A stretch of DNA of 8,983 nucleotides from Chlamydiota bacterium (GCA_021772355.1 JAJFMB010000275.1:1-8983), one strand, 5' to 3'. Shown: positions 1 through 6,762, numbered from the stretch's first letter. The notes: generated by a model not told the origin, from the letters alone. Numbers and translations: made by a program.

Positions 1-1184
1 TCGCCTTCTAGCCACTGTTTGACTTCATAATAATAGAGTTGGTTTGACCAGAGCATCCCTGCAAGGGACTGTCTTTGTATGAGTTTCATTTCTTCGGATA
101 GGTCAGGAGTTTGAATGGAACGATAAAAATCATCAGCTTCAACGATTCTTTTTTGGAAAATCTCGTCAAAATCTTCAAAAGGGGCGCTAACGCTCCCTTT
201 GCATAAACGTAAACGGATTGTGGTACTCTCACCAGGCCCCAGGGTACGAAGGTATTTTACCATCCCTTTGGTTCCGAAATTCCCTGGATTTACTGCCTCT
301 TTCTCTTCGTCGATAATATAGCGGTGGAAAGCATCTTTTACGTAAGGAGTGGGATTTTCCCCCATTTTTAAACGTTCAAAATTTGTCTCGTTTTCTGTGA
401 AGACAATCTCTGGTTCTCCTTCCGCATAAAAAGTATAGGGGCCTAAGGAAGGGTGTTCCACATCTATACAGAGAGTGTCACTTTGCTTTTTTGATTTTCT
501 CATAATCGGTTTGGAGGGTACATCGATTAGAGGTCCCGTTTTTTGTCCCCAACTCCAGGTGTTGCGAAACCAAAGCTGTGGCATGACGTAGCATTCAGCC
601 GTATCTTCTGCTCTATTATGGATGGTGAGACGGATAAGTAGATCTTCTTGGTCTGCCTTTGCGTATTCAATGTAAGTATCAAAGTATCGGTTATCATCAA
701 AAATCCCTGTGTCCATCAACTCAAATTCCGATTGGAACTTATCCCGTTTCTGGTTTTCCTTAATGAGTTGTTCATAGGGAAATGCTTTTTGAGGATACTT
801 ATAAAGCATCTTCATGTAGCTATGAGTTGGCGTGCTATCTAGATAATAGTAATACTCTTTAACATCTTCTCCGTGATTGCCCTCATCAGGATCAAGACCG
901 AAGATCCGCTCTTTTAAGATGGCGTCTTTACCGTTCCATAATGCTAGAGAAAAAAGCATGTGTTGGTTGCGATCGCAAACACCGGCTAAACCATCTTCAT
1001 TCCAACGATAGGCGCGGCTTCTGGCATGATCATGTGGAAAATATTGCCATGAGTCACCACTTTTACTGTAATCTTCCCGTACACTTCCCCAGGCCCGCTC
1101 ACTAAGGTATGGACCCCATTTTTTCCAATTTGCTTGACGATTGCGGTGCTTTTCTAAACGTCCATGCTCTTCAGATTTTGCCAT
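1..1184 (-). CDS. Partial GH63/MGH1-like glycoside hydrolase (YMR196W-like), N-terminal part
   Basis: This is an uninterrupted minus-strand frame starting at the ATG whose complement is 1182-1184. It runs off the left edge, so about 394 N-terminal residues are visible. The start reads MAKSEEHGRLEKHRNRQANW, followed by KKWGPYLSERAWGSVREDYS, YFPHDHARSRAYRWNEDGLAG near residues 48-68, and EGNHGEDVKEYYYYLDSTPTHSYMK near 101-125. These blocks match my memory of bacterial and fungal YMR196W-like proteins of about 880 residues, which belong to the glucosidase/mannosylglycerate-hydrolase-like (GH63/MGH1) clan. There is no signal peptide, so it is probably cytosolic. The family is expected to hydrolyse an alpha-glucoside or a glucosyl/mannosyl-glycerate type compound, but the substrate cannot be read here. 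The catalytic acids of the (alpha/alpha)6 barrel lie in the missing C-terminal half, so activity cannot be checked. It is transcribed divergently from the gene at 1360. Confidence 0.85.
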   Translation of the reverse strand, partial: MAKSEEHGRLEKHRNRQANWKKWGPYLSERAWGSVREDYSKSGDSWQYFPHDHARSRAYRWNEDGLAGVCDRNQHMLFSLALWNGKDAILKERIFGLDPDEGNHGEDVKEYYYYLDSTPTHSYMKMLYKYPQKAFPYEQLIKENQKRDKFQSEFELMDTGIFDDNRYFDTYIEYAKADQEDLLIRLTIHNRAEDTAECYVMPQLWFRNTWSWGQKTGPLIDVPSKPIMRKSKKQSDTLCIDVEHPSLGPYTFYAEGEPEIVFTENETNFERLKMGENPTPYVKDAFHRYIIDEEKEAVNPGNFGTKGMVKYLRTLGPGESTTIRLRLCKGSVSAPFEDFDEIFQKRIVEADDFYRSIQTPDLSEEMKLIQRQSLAGMLWSNQLYYYEVKQWLEG

Positions 1185-1192
1185 TTTTCTCT

Positions 1193-1204
1193 CTCAAGCT
1201 TGAG
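1193..1204. repeat. Perfect 12-bp palindrome at the GH63-like gene's ribosome binding site
   Basis: CTCAAGCTTGAG is an exact inverted repeat without a spacer. In the minus-strand transcript it ends 8 nt before the ATG at 1184, and its last GAG is part of the purine run GAGAGAG that serves as the likely Shine-Dalgarno sequence. It could be an operator half-site pair or simply chance; a 12-bp perfect palindrome has modest significance. Confidence 0.4.
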
Positions 1205-1233
1205 TTTCGGTCTTTCAACACAACCTCTTTCAG

Positions 1234-1263
1234 TTGTTTTCTTGTAAAAATGTACATTATAGA
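1234..1263 (+). promoter_or_regulatory. Weak candidate plus-strand promoter for the gene at 1360
   Basis: TTGTTT (1234-1239) and TATAGA (1258-1263) are separated by 18 nt. Each hexamer matches the consensus only partly. The site overlaps the -10 of the divergent minus-strand promoter, so if both are real, polymerase binding would be mutually exclusive. The strongly A/T-rich stretch at about 1280-1320 lies between it and the gene. Confidence 0.2.
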
Positions 1264-1282
1264 ATTACAGCTCGAGTGTAAA
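1256..1282 (-). promoter_or_regulatory. Candidate sigma-70-type promoter for the GH63-like gene
   Basis: On the minus strand there is a perfect -10 hexamer TATAAT (complement of 1256-1261). TTTACA, a 5/6 match to TTGACA, lies upstream (complement of 1277-1282). The spacer is 15 nt, shorter than the preferred 17, so the -35 assignment is uncertain while the -10 is strong. The 5' leader to the ATG at 1184 would be about 65 nt. Confidence 0.5.
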
Positions 1283-1348
1283 TAAAAAATTTAAAAATTT
1301 ACTTTGAATTTTTTCTGCAATTTGCAAGAGTGCCGAGTATAGAAAAAT

Positions 1349-1353
1349 GGAGA
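1349..1353 (+). promoter_or_regulatory. Ribosome binding site selecting ATG 1360
   Basis: GGAGA lies 6 nt upstream of ATG 1360. The longer frame would begin at GTG 1330, which has no comparable purine-rich site at the right distance, so this site decides the start. Confidence 0.65.
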
Positions 1354-1359
1354 AGAATT

Positions 1360-2742
1360 ATGCGACGAACGCTCATTACGGTAGGATTAATCAGTTTTGC
1401 TTGCATTGCTTATGCGGGCATTGTCTTTTTCTCAAAGTATCGCATGGCTGATTCAATGTTGATTCCTATTGAGGAAGTCACCTCAATCCAGTATTCCGAA
1501 GATCCTGCCAATCGAAGCGTACATTATGATCATTATGCCGATCGTCAACTGAAGCTTATGAGAAGAGACGGTAAACATTTTGATTTTATTTTTGAGTCTC
1601 AAGATCCTGATGTGGCGACAATAGCCCTAAAAAACATCGATTTAAGTCTAATAGTTCCTGTTGTGCCTGAGTGGGTCAAAAAGGATAATGACTTAGAGAT
1701 CATTTCCCTAGTTGACAGAGAGTGGAACCGTCAGCAAACCGTTTTCTTCAGAGATTCTTCCCATCTCGAAATTCATGGCGGTGACGGATTTGAGGCAAGC
1801 AAACTCTACTCTGTTGAGCTAGCGCGTAATTGCTTGAATGCTGGTATGTGGGAGATCCTTTTGTTTACGAAAGAGGACGACCGCAAATCCCTATATTATC
1901 ATGGATGGTTTACATTTCCTCTTGGGCATTATAAAAGCATATTTGAAGGGGAAAACGGGATATCATACTGGAAGCATTGGTTCCGTTTGGAGCATTGGTT
2001 AAGTCCTGAAGGCACTTATGTTAACCTTGATAAATTACGCACAATCGAAGAGGAAGTACCCGCTCAAGTTATGTATGATCCTCAAGAAGCTATATTTGCG
2101 TCAGGAGAGCAAGCACAAAAAGCGCGCATTATGTCGTCAAAGGGGATTAAGCAGTGGAAAGATTTTGCTGATAAAAGTCACAAAATAAGCTTTGCGACGT
2201 TTACTCCTCCCGGACGCTATACAATTCAACACCCATGGGGGAACGAGTACGACCGTTTTGCTCAGTTAAATTCTGCATATGTACGATCGATTGATTCGCC
2301 GGCCGCAGAGGAAGTAATCAATGAAATTGAGTTGAATTTTCAGGGAAAAGATAAAGGAAACCAACAGAGATTAATTATCAGTGGAATAGATTTACATCAC
2401 TTGCCAAAGCTTCCGAAAAACCAATATCCGCGAGGGATCTATATGCCTATGGGTAGTAGTGTACCTCCTGTTTATCAAACATATGAGTCGTTGCAAGAGC
2501 GCCAGCCGCAAAAAACTGCTTATTTCAGCGTTTTAGTTGATGATAAAGGGCGTTGGCTAAATTATCACGAAATTGGTTTGGATGGCATAGCCATGCATCG
2601 AGACATCATAGAACCCCTCAAAATACATCTTTATCTACTCTCTTATGAGAGACAAAGTTTGATTGGTCACTACGTCTTATCATTAGATCAAGTGCCGGGA
2701 TTTACTCAAAAAGAGAAATTTTTCAGTTTTCCTAGGCCTTAG
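1360..2742 (+). CDS. Membrane-anchored or exported protein of unknown family (460 aa)
   Basis: I do not recognise this family. Starting at ATG 1360 (GGAGA site 6 nt upstream) gives 460 residues with a basic N-terminus (MRRT) and a hydrophobic segment at about residues 4-24, followed by SKYR. This is either an uncleaved signal anchor or a signal peptide with a possible AYA|G site at residue 19. The remaining 430 residues look soluble and should face the periplasm. Landmarks are an aromatic-rich block at 179-192 (YYHGWFTFPLGHYK), a tryptophan-rich block at 202-213 (SYWKHWFRLEHW), and a C-terminal beta-strand-like region with VDDKGRWLNYHEIG near 392-405. No lipobox, catalytic triad or metal motif stands out. 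The frame could be read as starting at GTG 1330 (10 residues longer), which is less likely. A 103-nt gap separates it from the next gene, so it may be its own transcript. Its place beside glycan and lipid A genes suggests an envelope role, which is inference only. Confidence 0.85.
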   Translation: MRRTLITVGLISFACIAYAGIVFFSKYRMADSMLIPIEEVTSIQYSEDPANRSVHYDHYADRQLKLMRRDGKHFDFIFESQDPDVATIALKNIDLSLIVPVVPEWVKKDNDLEIISLVDREWNRQQTVFFRDSSHLEIHGGDGFEASKLYSVELARNCLNAGMWEILLFTKEDDRKSLYYHGWFTFPLGHYKSIFEGENGISYWKHWFRLEHWLSPEGTYVNLDKLRTIEEEVPAQVMYDPQEAIFASGEQAQKARIMSSKGIKQWKDFADKSHKISFATFTPPGRYTIQHPWGNEYDRFAQLNSAYVRSIDSPAAEEVINEIELNFQGKDKGNQQRLIISGIDLHHLPKLPKNQYPRGIYMPMGSSVPPVYQTYESLQERQPQKTAYFSVLVDDKGRWLNYHEIGLDGIAMHRDIIEPLKIHLYLLSYERQSLIGHYVLSLDQVPGFTQKEKFFSFPRP

Positions 2743-2745
2743 GGT

Positions 2746-2751
2746 TATAAT
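2746..2751 (+). promoter_or_regulatory. Candidate -10 element for the downstream five-gene run
   Basis: A perfect TATAAT hexamer lies just after the stop of the preceding gene, and a second near-match, TATAAA, sits at 2773-2778. Neither has a convincing -35 (TTCAGT at 2722-2727 is only a 3/6 match). The 103-nt gap is the only intergenic space before the tightly packed genes to 7490, which is the main reason to expect a promoter here. I see no clear rho-independent terminator in this gap. Confidence 0.3.
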
Positions 2752-2835
2752 TTTCTAAAATAATCGACTTTTTATAAATTTCTTCCTTTACTCCTTTTTG
2801 TGTCTCGTGATATCAAATTTGCAGTTTTTATATGT

Positions 2836-2839
2836 GAGG
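2836..2839 (+). promoter_or_regulatory. Ribosome binding site selecting ATG 2846
   Basis: GAGG lies 6 nt upstream of ATG 2846. The longer in-frame start is TTG 2798, preceded by pyrimidine-rich DNA with no binding site, so the ATG is preferred. Confidence 0.6.
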
Positions 2840-2845
2840 TTTTTC

Positions 2846-4297
2846 ATGAAACAAAAAAGTTTGTTTTGTTTTTGTATGATGATCGTCGCACTATGCCGTT
2901 GCCACTCATTTATTTATGCTGATGATCCGCCCTCGGCAATCGTTGTTTTGGTGTCAAATCCGGAAAGTAGACAGGTTAAAACACGTTTAGCTGCAGGCCT
3001 TTCCCAAGAAGAGGCTACGACATTTTATCAATATTGTTTGAGCGTTCTGACTGAAGATTTGGCAGAACTAAGTAAAGACTTTACGGTTGTGATCTGTCCA
3101 GCCACAGCAAAAGACGTATCATGGGCGCGCAAAAAATGGCCGAATTATCCCATCATGCCTCAACCGAACACTCCAAATTTGGGTGAGCGTATTCAAACTG
3201 TGATGCATCAAGTTTTGCATCGAGGTTACGGAAAAGTCATGCTTATCGCGAGCGATGCTCCCTCATTACCAGTAGAGTATATTTATCAATGCTATAGTTG
3301 CCTCTCAACAGATGATATGGTTTTGGCCCCGGCCAAAGACGGTGGCTTTTATTTGATTGGAACAGCTCAACATCTGCCCGATTTGAAAGAGGTGCGTTGG
3401 AGTACGGAATATACTTTTAACGATACCATGAGAGTTTGCACAGAAGATGGAATGCAAGTTGCGATGGGGCCTATGTGGTATGATATAGATGTTGTAGAAG
3501 ATTTATGGTTATTAGAAAGAGACTTACAAGGTTCCCAAGGTAAGAGAGCGGAATTGCTGGAATGGATTAAATCTTTACCAAAAGTGACCGTTGTTATCCC
3601 GGTGCTGAATGAAGAACAACGTATTCCCATGTTGATCTCGCTTTTGGTGGATCTTCACCCTCCGGTTAAAATTATTTGTGTAGATGGAGGAAGCAAGGAT
3701 GGCACAGTTGAAGAGATAAGGAAGAGAAATATTTTGCCAATTTGTCTCTCATCACCAAATCGGGGGCGTCAATTAAATGCGGCCCTTCCCTATATCAATA
3801 CTCCTATTATCCTTTTTTTGCATGCCGATACAACCTTGACGCAAGGAGCGTATACAGCAATGTTAGATTCCATGCGTGATGAAAACCTCTATGGAGGTGC
3901 TTTTAGTTATGCTTTAGAAGGGAGCGCATTAGACTGGCGTAAACGTGTATTAGAAAGAGGGGTGTGGCTACGCACGCGCGTGCTAAAAATGCCTTATGGA
4001 GATCAGGCCTACTTTATCAAGAAAACCGCAATTGATGAGGTGGGGAGCTTCAAAGAGATGCCATTGATGGAAGATCTCGAGTGGTTTGAGCGTCTTAAAA
4101 ACACAGGAAAATATGTGCTGCTCGATGACTGTGTTTATCCTTCGCCAAGACGGATTTTTAAAAAGGGATGGATTTGGTCAAGCGTTGTGAATCTCTCATT
4201 GGTTATGATGTATAAATTAGGTGTTGATCCGCAAAAAATATCCGACATATACTACGAAAAAAAGAATCTTGTAGACGAACAAAAAGAGTTGATCTAA
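2846..4297 (+). CDS. Fused DUF2064 (TIGR04282-like) and GT2 (TIGR04283-like) glycosyltransferase with signal-like leader
   Basis: This 483-residue protein joins two nucleotide-sugar-transferase folds that in many bacteria are separate neighbouring genes (the 'rSAM/selenodomain-associated transferase 1 and 2' families). Residues about 30-230 form the DUF2064 half: VKTRLA (44-49), SDAPSLP (137-142), AKDGGFYLIG (163-172) and DIDVVEDL (213-220) are its characteristic blocks. Residues about 247-470 form the family-2 glycosyltransferase half: VTVVIPVLNEE (247-257), VDGGSKDGT (279-287), the metal-binding-type HADT (326-329), YGDQAYF (384-390) and MEDLEW (408-413). The catalytic landmarks of both halves appear intact; acceptor and donor are unknown. 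The N-terminus is odd: residues 1-26 contain a basic start, a hydrophobic core with four cysteines (8, 10, 17, 19) and a possible FIYA|D cleavage site, unlike the usual cytosolic form. There is no good lipobox (VALC has Leu at -1). It is followed after 2 nt by the peptidase gene. Confidence 0.9.
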   Translation: MKQKSLFCFCMMIVALCRCHSFIYADDPPSAIVVLVSNPESRQVKTRLAAGLSQEEATTFYQYCLSVLTEDLAELSKDFTVVICPATAKDVSWARKKWPNYPIMPQPNTPNLGERIQTVMHQVLHRGYGKVMLIASDAPSLPVEYIYQCYSCLSTDDMVLAPAKDGGFYLIGTAQHLPDLKEVRWSTEYTFNDTMRVCTEDGMQVAMGPMWYDIDVVEDLWLLERDLQGSQGKRAELLEWIKSLPKVTVVIPVLNEEQRIPMLISLLVDLHPPVKIICVDGGSKDGTVEEIRKRNILPICLSSPNRGRQLNAALPYINTPIILFLHADTTLTQGAYTAMLDSMRDENLYGGAFSYALEGSALDWRKRVLERGVWLRTRVLKMPYGDQAYFIKKTAIDEVGSFKEMPLMEDLEWFERLKNTGKYVLLDDCVYPSPRRIFKKGWIWSSVVNLSLVMMYKLGVDPQKISDIYYEKKNLVDEQKELI

Positions 4298-4299
4298 GC

Positions 4300-5373
4300 A
4301 TGCAAACCTATGATCCAATCGCCTTACTCCAGCTTCTATTAACAGCACGTGGCCCAAGTGGCCAAGAAGATGAAATTCGCACCGTTTGTCAAGAATTGAT
4401 GCAGCCTCTTTGTCAGGATGTTTGGGAAGATGCCGCCGGCAATGTTGTTGGAAAGATTGCCGGAAAAGATTCCACAATTCCTCCTATCCGCATTATGGTG
4501 CATATGGACGAACTGGCTATGATCGTAAAACGCATTAACGATGATGGATCATTAGCTATTGCTTCGTTGTCGAAAGGTATGTTTCCCTCATGCTACGGCC
4601 AAGGCATGGTAGAGGTCATGGGAGATAGTGCTAGAATCTTAGGCGTCTTATCTTATGGATCCGTGCATACCACCAAAGAAACAGAAAATGTATACCGCAT
4701 GAAGCCTAAACCTTACGGTAAAGGAGAGACTGTCGAGTGGGAGGATGTGAAGGTTGTCACACGCAAATCACCTGAGAAACTTAAATCGTTAGGCATACAT
4801 CCTGGAACACGAGTTGTCATTGCACAATCAAGACGCCATTTACAAAAAGTAGAGGATTGTCTTGCCGGGTATTTTATGGATAATCGCGCAGCTATTGCTG
4901 TTGCTATGGTTGCGGTTAATAAATTTCTTGTTAATCAGGAAAAGCCTGCTTGTGATGTGTATCTTGTTGCAACGGTTTGCGAAGAAATTGGTGCAGAAGG
5001 TGCTAACTATGCCGCTCGCTCCCTTCCCGGAGATATCTCGATAGCAATTGACGTGGGGCCTGTTGCAAAAGAGTACCAAGTAGAGCTGTCTTCAGCACCG
5101 ATTATCGTCTATCAGGATGCGTGCTCGACGTATGACAAGCAGATGTGCGATCGTTTTGTTGAGATTGGTAATGAAATTGGGCTTGAGCCTCAACTTGCTG
5201 TATGGTCTAATTATGGTTCAGATGCTTCCATTCCCAAACATTTAGGGCAATCTGCAAAAGCCGGTCTTTTGTGTCTCCCTACTGAAAATACCCATGGTTT
5301 TGAAATCATACATGAAGAGGCAATCAGTCGCTGTGCCGAACTTCTCCATAATTATTTAAAAAAGCCTCATTAG
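4300..5373 (+). CDS. M42-family metallo-aminopeptidase
   Basis: The product is 357 residues, the usual length for M42 (glutamyl aminopeptidase / FrvX / YpdE-like) enzymes. These are dizinc or dicobalt exopeptidases that trim amino-terminal residues from peptides, generally as large cytosolic tetrahedral complexes. The expected metal-centre residues are present: H68 and D70 in VHMDE, D194 in FMDNRAA (bridging), the catalytic pair E228-E229 in CEEIGAEGA, D251 in IAIDVGP, and the terminal H332 in NTHGFE. An insert at about 75-180 corresponds to the family's dimerisation/PDZ-like domain between the two halves of the catalytic fold. There is no signal peptide. ATG 4300 is 2 nt past the previous stop, with only a weak AAGAG-type site, so translation may be coupled. 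The specificity (glutamyl, leucyl, lysyl) cannot be told from sequence. A peptide-recycling role is plausible for a host-associated bacterium, but that is inference. Confidence 0.9.
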   Translation: MQTYDPIALLQLLLTARGPSGQEDEIRTVCQELMQPLCQDVWEDAAGNVVGKIAGKDSTIPPIRIMVHMDELAMIVKRINDDGSLAIASLSKGMFPSCYGQGMVEVMGDSARILGVLSYGSVHTTKETENVYRMKPKPYGKGETVEWEDVKVVTRKSPEKLKSLGIHPGTRVVIAQSRRHLQKVEDCLAGYFMDNRAAIAVAMVAVNKFLVNQEKPACDVYLVATVCEEIGAEGANYAARSLPGDISIAIDVGPVAKEYQVELSSAPIIVYQDACSTYDKQMCDRFVEIGNEIGLEPQLAVWSNYGSDASIPKHLGQSAKAGLLCLPTENTHGFEIIHEEAISRCAELLHNYLKKPH

Positions 5374-5380
5374 AGAAATT

Positions 5381-6613
5381 GTGCGTCATTTTATCGTTAC
5401 ATTTGCCATACGCTTTTTTTCCTATCCTTTTGCGTTTCTTCCTTATTCCGTTTTACATTGGCTAGGGAAGCAATTTGGGGTTATTGGTTACTTTATATGC
5501 CTTAAGTATCGCAAAAGGGCTTTCAACAACATCGCCTTAGCCAAAACACTAGAACTCTCTGAAAAAGAGAGGAAAAATTTAGTCAAAGCCTCTTTTCAAA
5601 ACCTTATGATTACCGTGATGGAGCTATCTCGTCTCATCCGAAAACCTCATGAATTGTCTCAAATCGCAACTTGTGAAAACTCTGAAGTGTTTCAAGAGGC
5701 GAAAGGAAAGGGAGTTGTTTTGCTTTCCTCCCATCAAGCGAATTGGGAAATCGGATTATTTGATCTTATCCCCGGATCTAAAGGGGTCACTATTGGCCGC
5801 CCCTTAGCGAATCACCTATTGTATCGTTGGGTTTTGAAATTTAGAGAGAGAAATGGAAATCAAATCATAGCTCCGAAAAATGCTCTCAAAATAGGGATCA
5901 GTGAGCTGAGGCAGGGGAAATATTTTGCATTTTTTGGCGATCAGGCCAAAGTCACCAGTCACTATCATTACCCGTTTTTTGGAACCAGGGCATGGACTAC
6001 AGAAACACCGGCGCTTTTGGCCTATAAGACCAATTCTCCCTTATGCGTCATTAGCAAAAAAAGAGTCGGTCTTAAGCATATTCACCGTTATTCGCCTTTA
6101 ATTTGGCCCGACCGTTCACAGTCATGGAAAAGTGAAGTGCCTCGGATGATGGATATAGCTCAACAGTATGTCGAAGAAAGCATACGGGAATGTCCAGAAC
6201 AGTGGCTCTGGCAGCATCGCCGTTGGAAGCAGGGAATGGCTCGTGTACATAAGCAGTTTCGCTACGATTTTATACTTTTGATTATGCCAACCGATCCTAA
6301 GCTTTTTTCTGAAGTCAACCGACATTTTAATGCCCTCAGAGAACTTTATCCAAGAGCGGCGTTTACTGCTCTTGTTCCGCGACAGATTAAAGAAGCGGTG
6401 AATCTTAGTAATATAACGGAGATTCCGTACCAAAATGATAAAGAAATATTTTTAAATGACTATTCTTACCAACTTGTCTTTGATTTTATTGGATTAAAAA
6501 AGATAAAACGTCATTATCTTAGCCTAGGTGCATTTAAGGTGATCAATCTAAATCAATTAAAACAAATGGCTAAAGACCCATCACGGCTTTTTGAGTCAGC
6601 ATTAAAAAAATAA
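5381..6613 (+). CDS. lpxL: LpxL/HtrB-type lipid A late acyltransferase with GT9-like C-terminal tail
   Basis: The first ~290 residues are a lipid A acyltransferase of the LpxL/HtrB/MsbB superfamily, which adds a secondary acyl chain to the lipid A precursor at the inner membrane. Evidence: an N-terminal hydrophobic segment (residues about 4-22), the catalytic H118-x4-E123 dyad in SSHQANWE, GRPLANHLLYRWV (139-151), FGDQ (185-188), FFGTRAWTTETP (199-210), and the signature EQWLWQHRRWK (273-283). A typical member is about 300 residues; this one has 410. The tail from about 296 to 390 (ILLIMPTDP, then HFNALRELYPRAAFTALVP, then YQLVFDFIG) follows the pattern of the N-terminal Rossmann half of GT9 heptosyltransferases, without the second half. 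The start is GTG 5381, chosen because it gives the family's MRxF-type N-terminus and lies 7 nt after the previous stop; the AGAG site is weak. The stop overlaps the next ATG (TAATG), and the codons before it form A_AAA_AAA. Which acyl position it modifies is unknown. Confidence 0.88.
   Translation: MRHFIVTFAIRFFSYPFAFLPYSVLHWLGKQFGVIGYFICLKYRKRAFNNIALAKTLELSEKERKNLVKASFQNLMITVMELSRLIRKPHELSQIATCENSEVFQEAKGKGVVLLSSHQANWEIGLFDLIPGSKGVTIGRPLANHLLYRWVLKFRERNGNQIIAPKNALKIGISELRQGKYFAFFGDQAKVTSHYHYPFFGTRAWTTETPALLAYKTNSPLCVISKKRVGLKHIHRYSPLIWPDRSQSWKSEVPRMMDIAQQYVEESIRECPEQWLWQHRRWKQGMARVHKQFRYDFILLIMPTDPKLFSEVNRHFNALRELYPRAAFTALVPRQIKEAVNLSNITEIPYQNDKEIFLNDYSYQLVFDFIGLKKIKRHYLSLGAFKVINLNQLKQMAKDPSRLFESALKK
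6604..6613 (+). promoter_or_regulatory. Possible -1 frameshift or transcript-slippage site before the lpxL stop
   Basis: Seven adenines (6604-6610) read in the lpxL frame as TTA AAA AAA TAA, giving the heptamer A_AAA_AAA directly followed by the stop. A -1 shift would read ATA and then enter the frame of the 49-residue membrane protein that begins at 6613. Homopolymeric A heptamers are a known slippery class in bacteria. No obvious strong downstream hairpin is visible in the following bases, so efficiency is uncertain and ordinary TAATG reinitiation is the default explanation. Confidence 0.35.
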
Positions 6614-6762
6614 TGAGCGATAAAAAAAATAACGAAGAAGAGATCAAAAAACAAGTGGAACGGATCAACTATTTAGCTAAGCGTCTCCCTTGGATAGTTG
6701 TGATTGTTACGGTGATTGTTGCTTTTATTACGTTGATTGAAATCGCCATAAGGGGAGCATGA
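6613..6762 (+). CDS. Small single-span membrane protein (49 aa)
   Basis: The product has a charged N-terminus (MSDKKNNEEEIKKQVERIN), then YLAKRLP, a hydrophobic span at about residues 27-44 (WIVVIVTVIVAFITLIEI) and a short AIRGA end. The positive KR just before the span suggests that the N-terminal side stays in the cytoplasm. The start overlaps the lpxL stop by one base (TAATG) and the stop overlaps the rlmB start (ATGA). This packing, in a third frame relative to neither gene's antisense, supports a real coding sequence. There is no independent Shine-Dalgarno site, so it is probably translated by coupling or reinitiation from lpxL, or as an lpxL fusion by -1 slippage at 6604-6610. I recognise no family. 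The charged stretch at 3-18 could form a short amphipathic helix or coiled coil. It could be an accessory subunit of the acyltransferase; that is inference. Confidence 0.7.
   Translation: MSDKKNNEEEIKKQVERINYLAKRLPWIVVIVTVIVAFITLIEIAIRGA

Noticed and set aside
1280..1320. A/T-rich tract as a replication origin or attachment site
   Set aside because: It has no DnaA-box cluster, direct repeats or integrase gene; a plain AT-rich promoter region explains it.
1330..1359. GTG start 30 bp upstream of the unknown membrane protein
   Set aside because: It lacks a ribosome binding site and would put Glu, Lys and Trp ahead of the signal-anchor; ATG 1360 has GGAGA at 6 nt.
2731..2765. CCTAGGCCTTAGG and ATTTTCTAAAAT as a terminator after the unknown gene
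   Set aside because: The stems are imperfect or very short and AT-only, and are not followed by a proper T tract.
2798..2845. TTG start extending the transferase fusion by 16 residues
   Set aside because: It is preceded by pyrimidine-rich DNA without a binding site. ATG 2846 has GAGG at 6 nt and begins a normal signal-like N-region.
6122..6433. Antisense open frame of 103 codons inside lpxL
   Set aside because: It is a shadow of the strongly supported acyltransferase, with no family resemblance or ribosome binding site. The same applies to antisense frames at 4217-4477, 4840-5079, 6773-7060 and 7074-7292.
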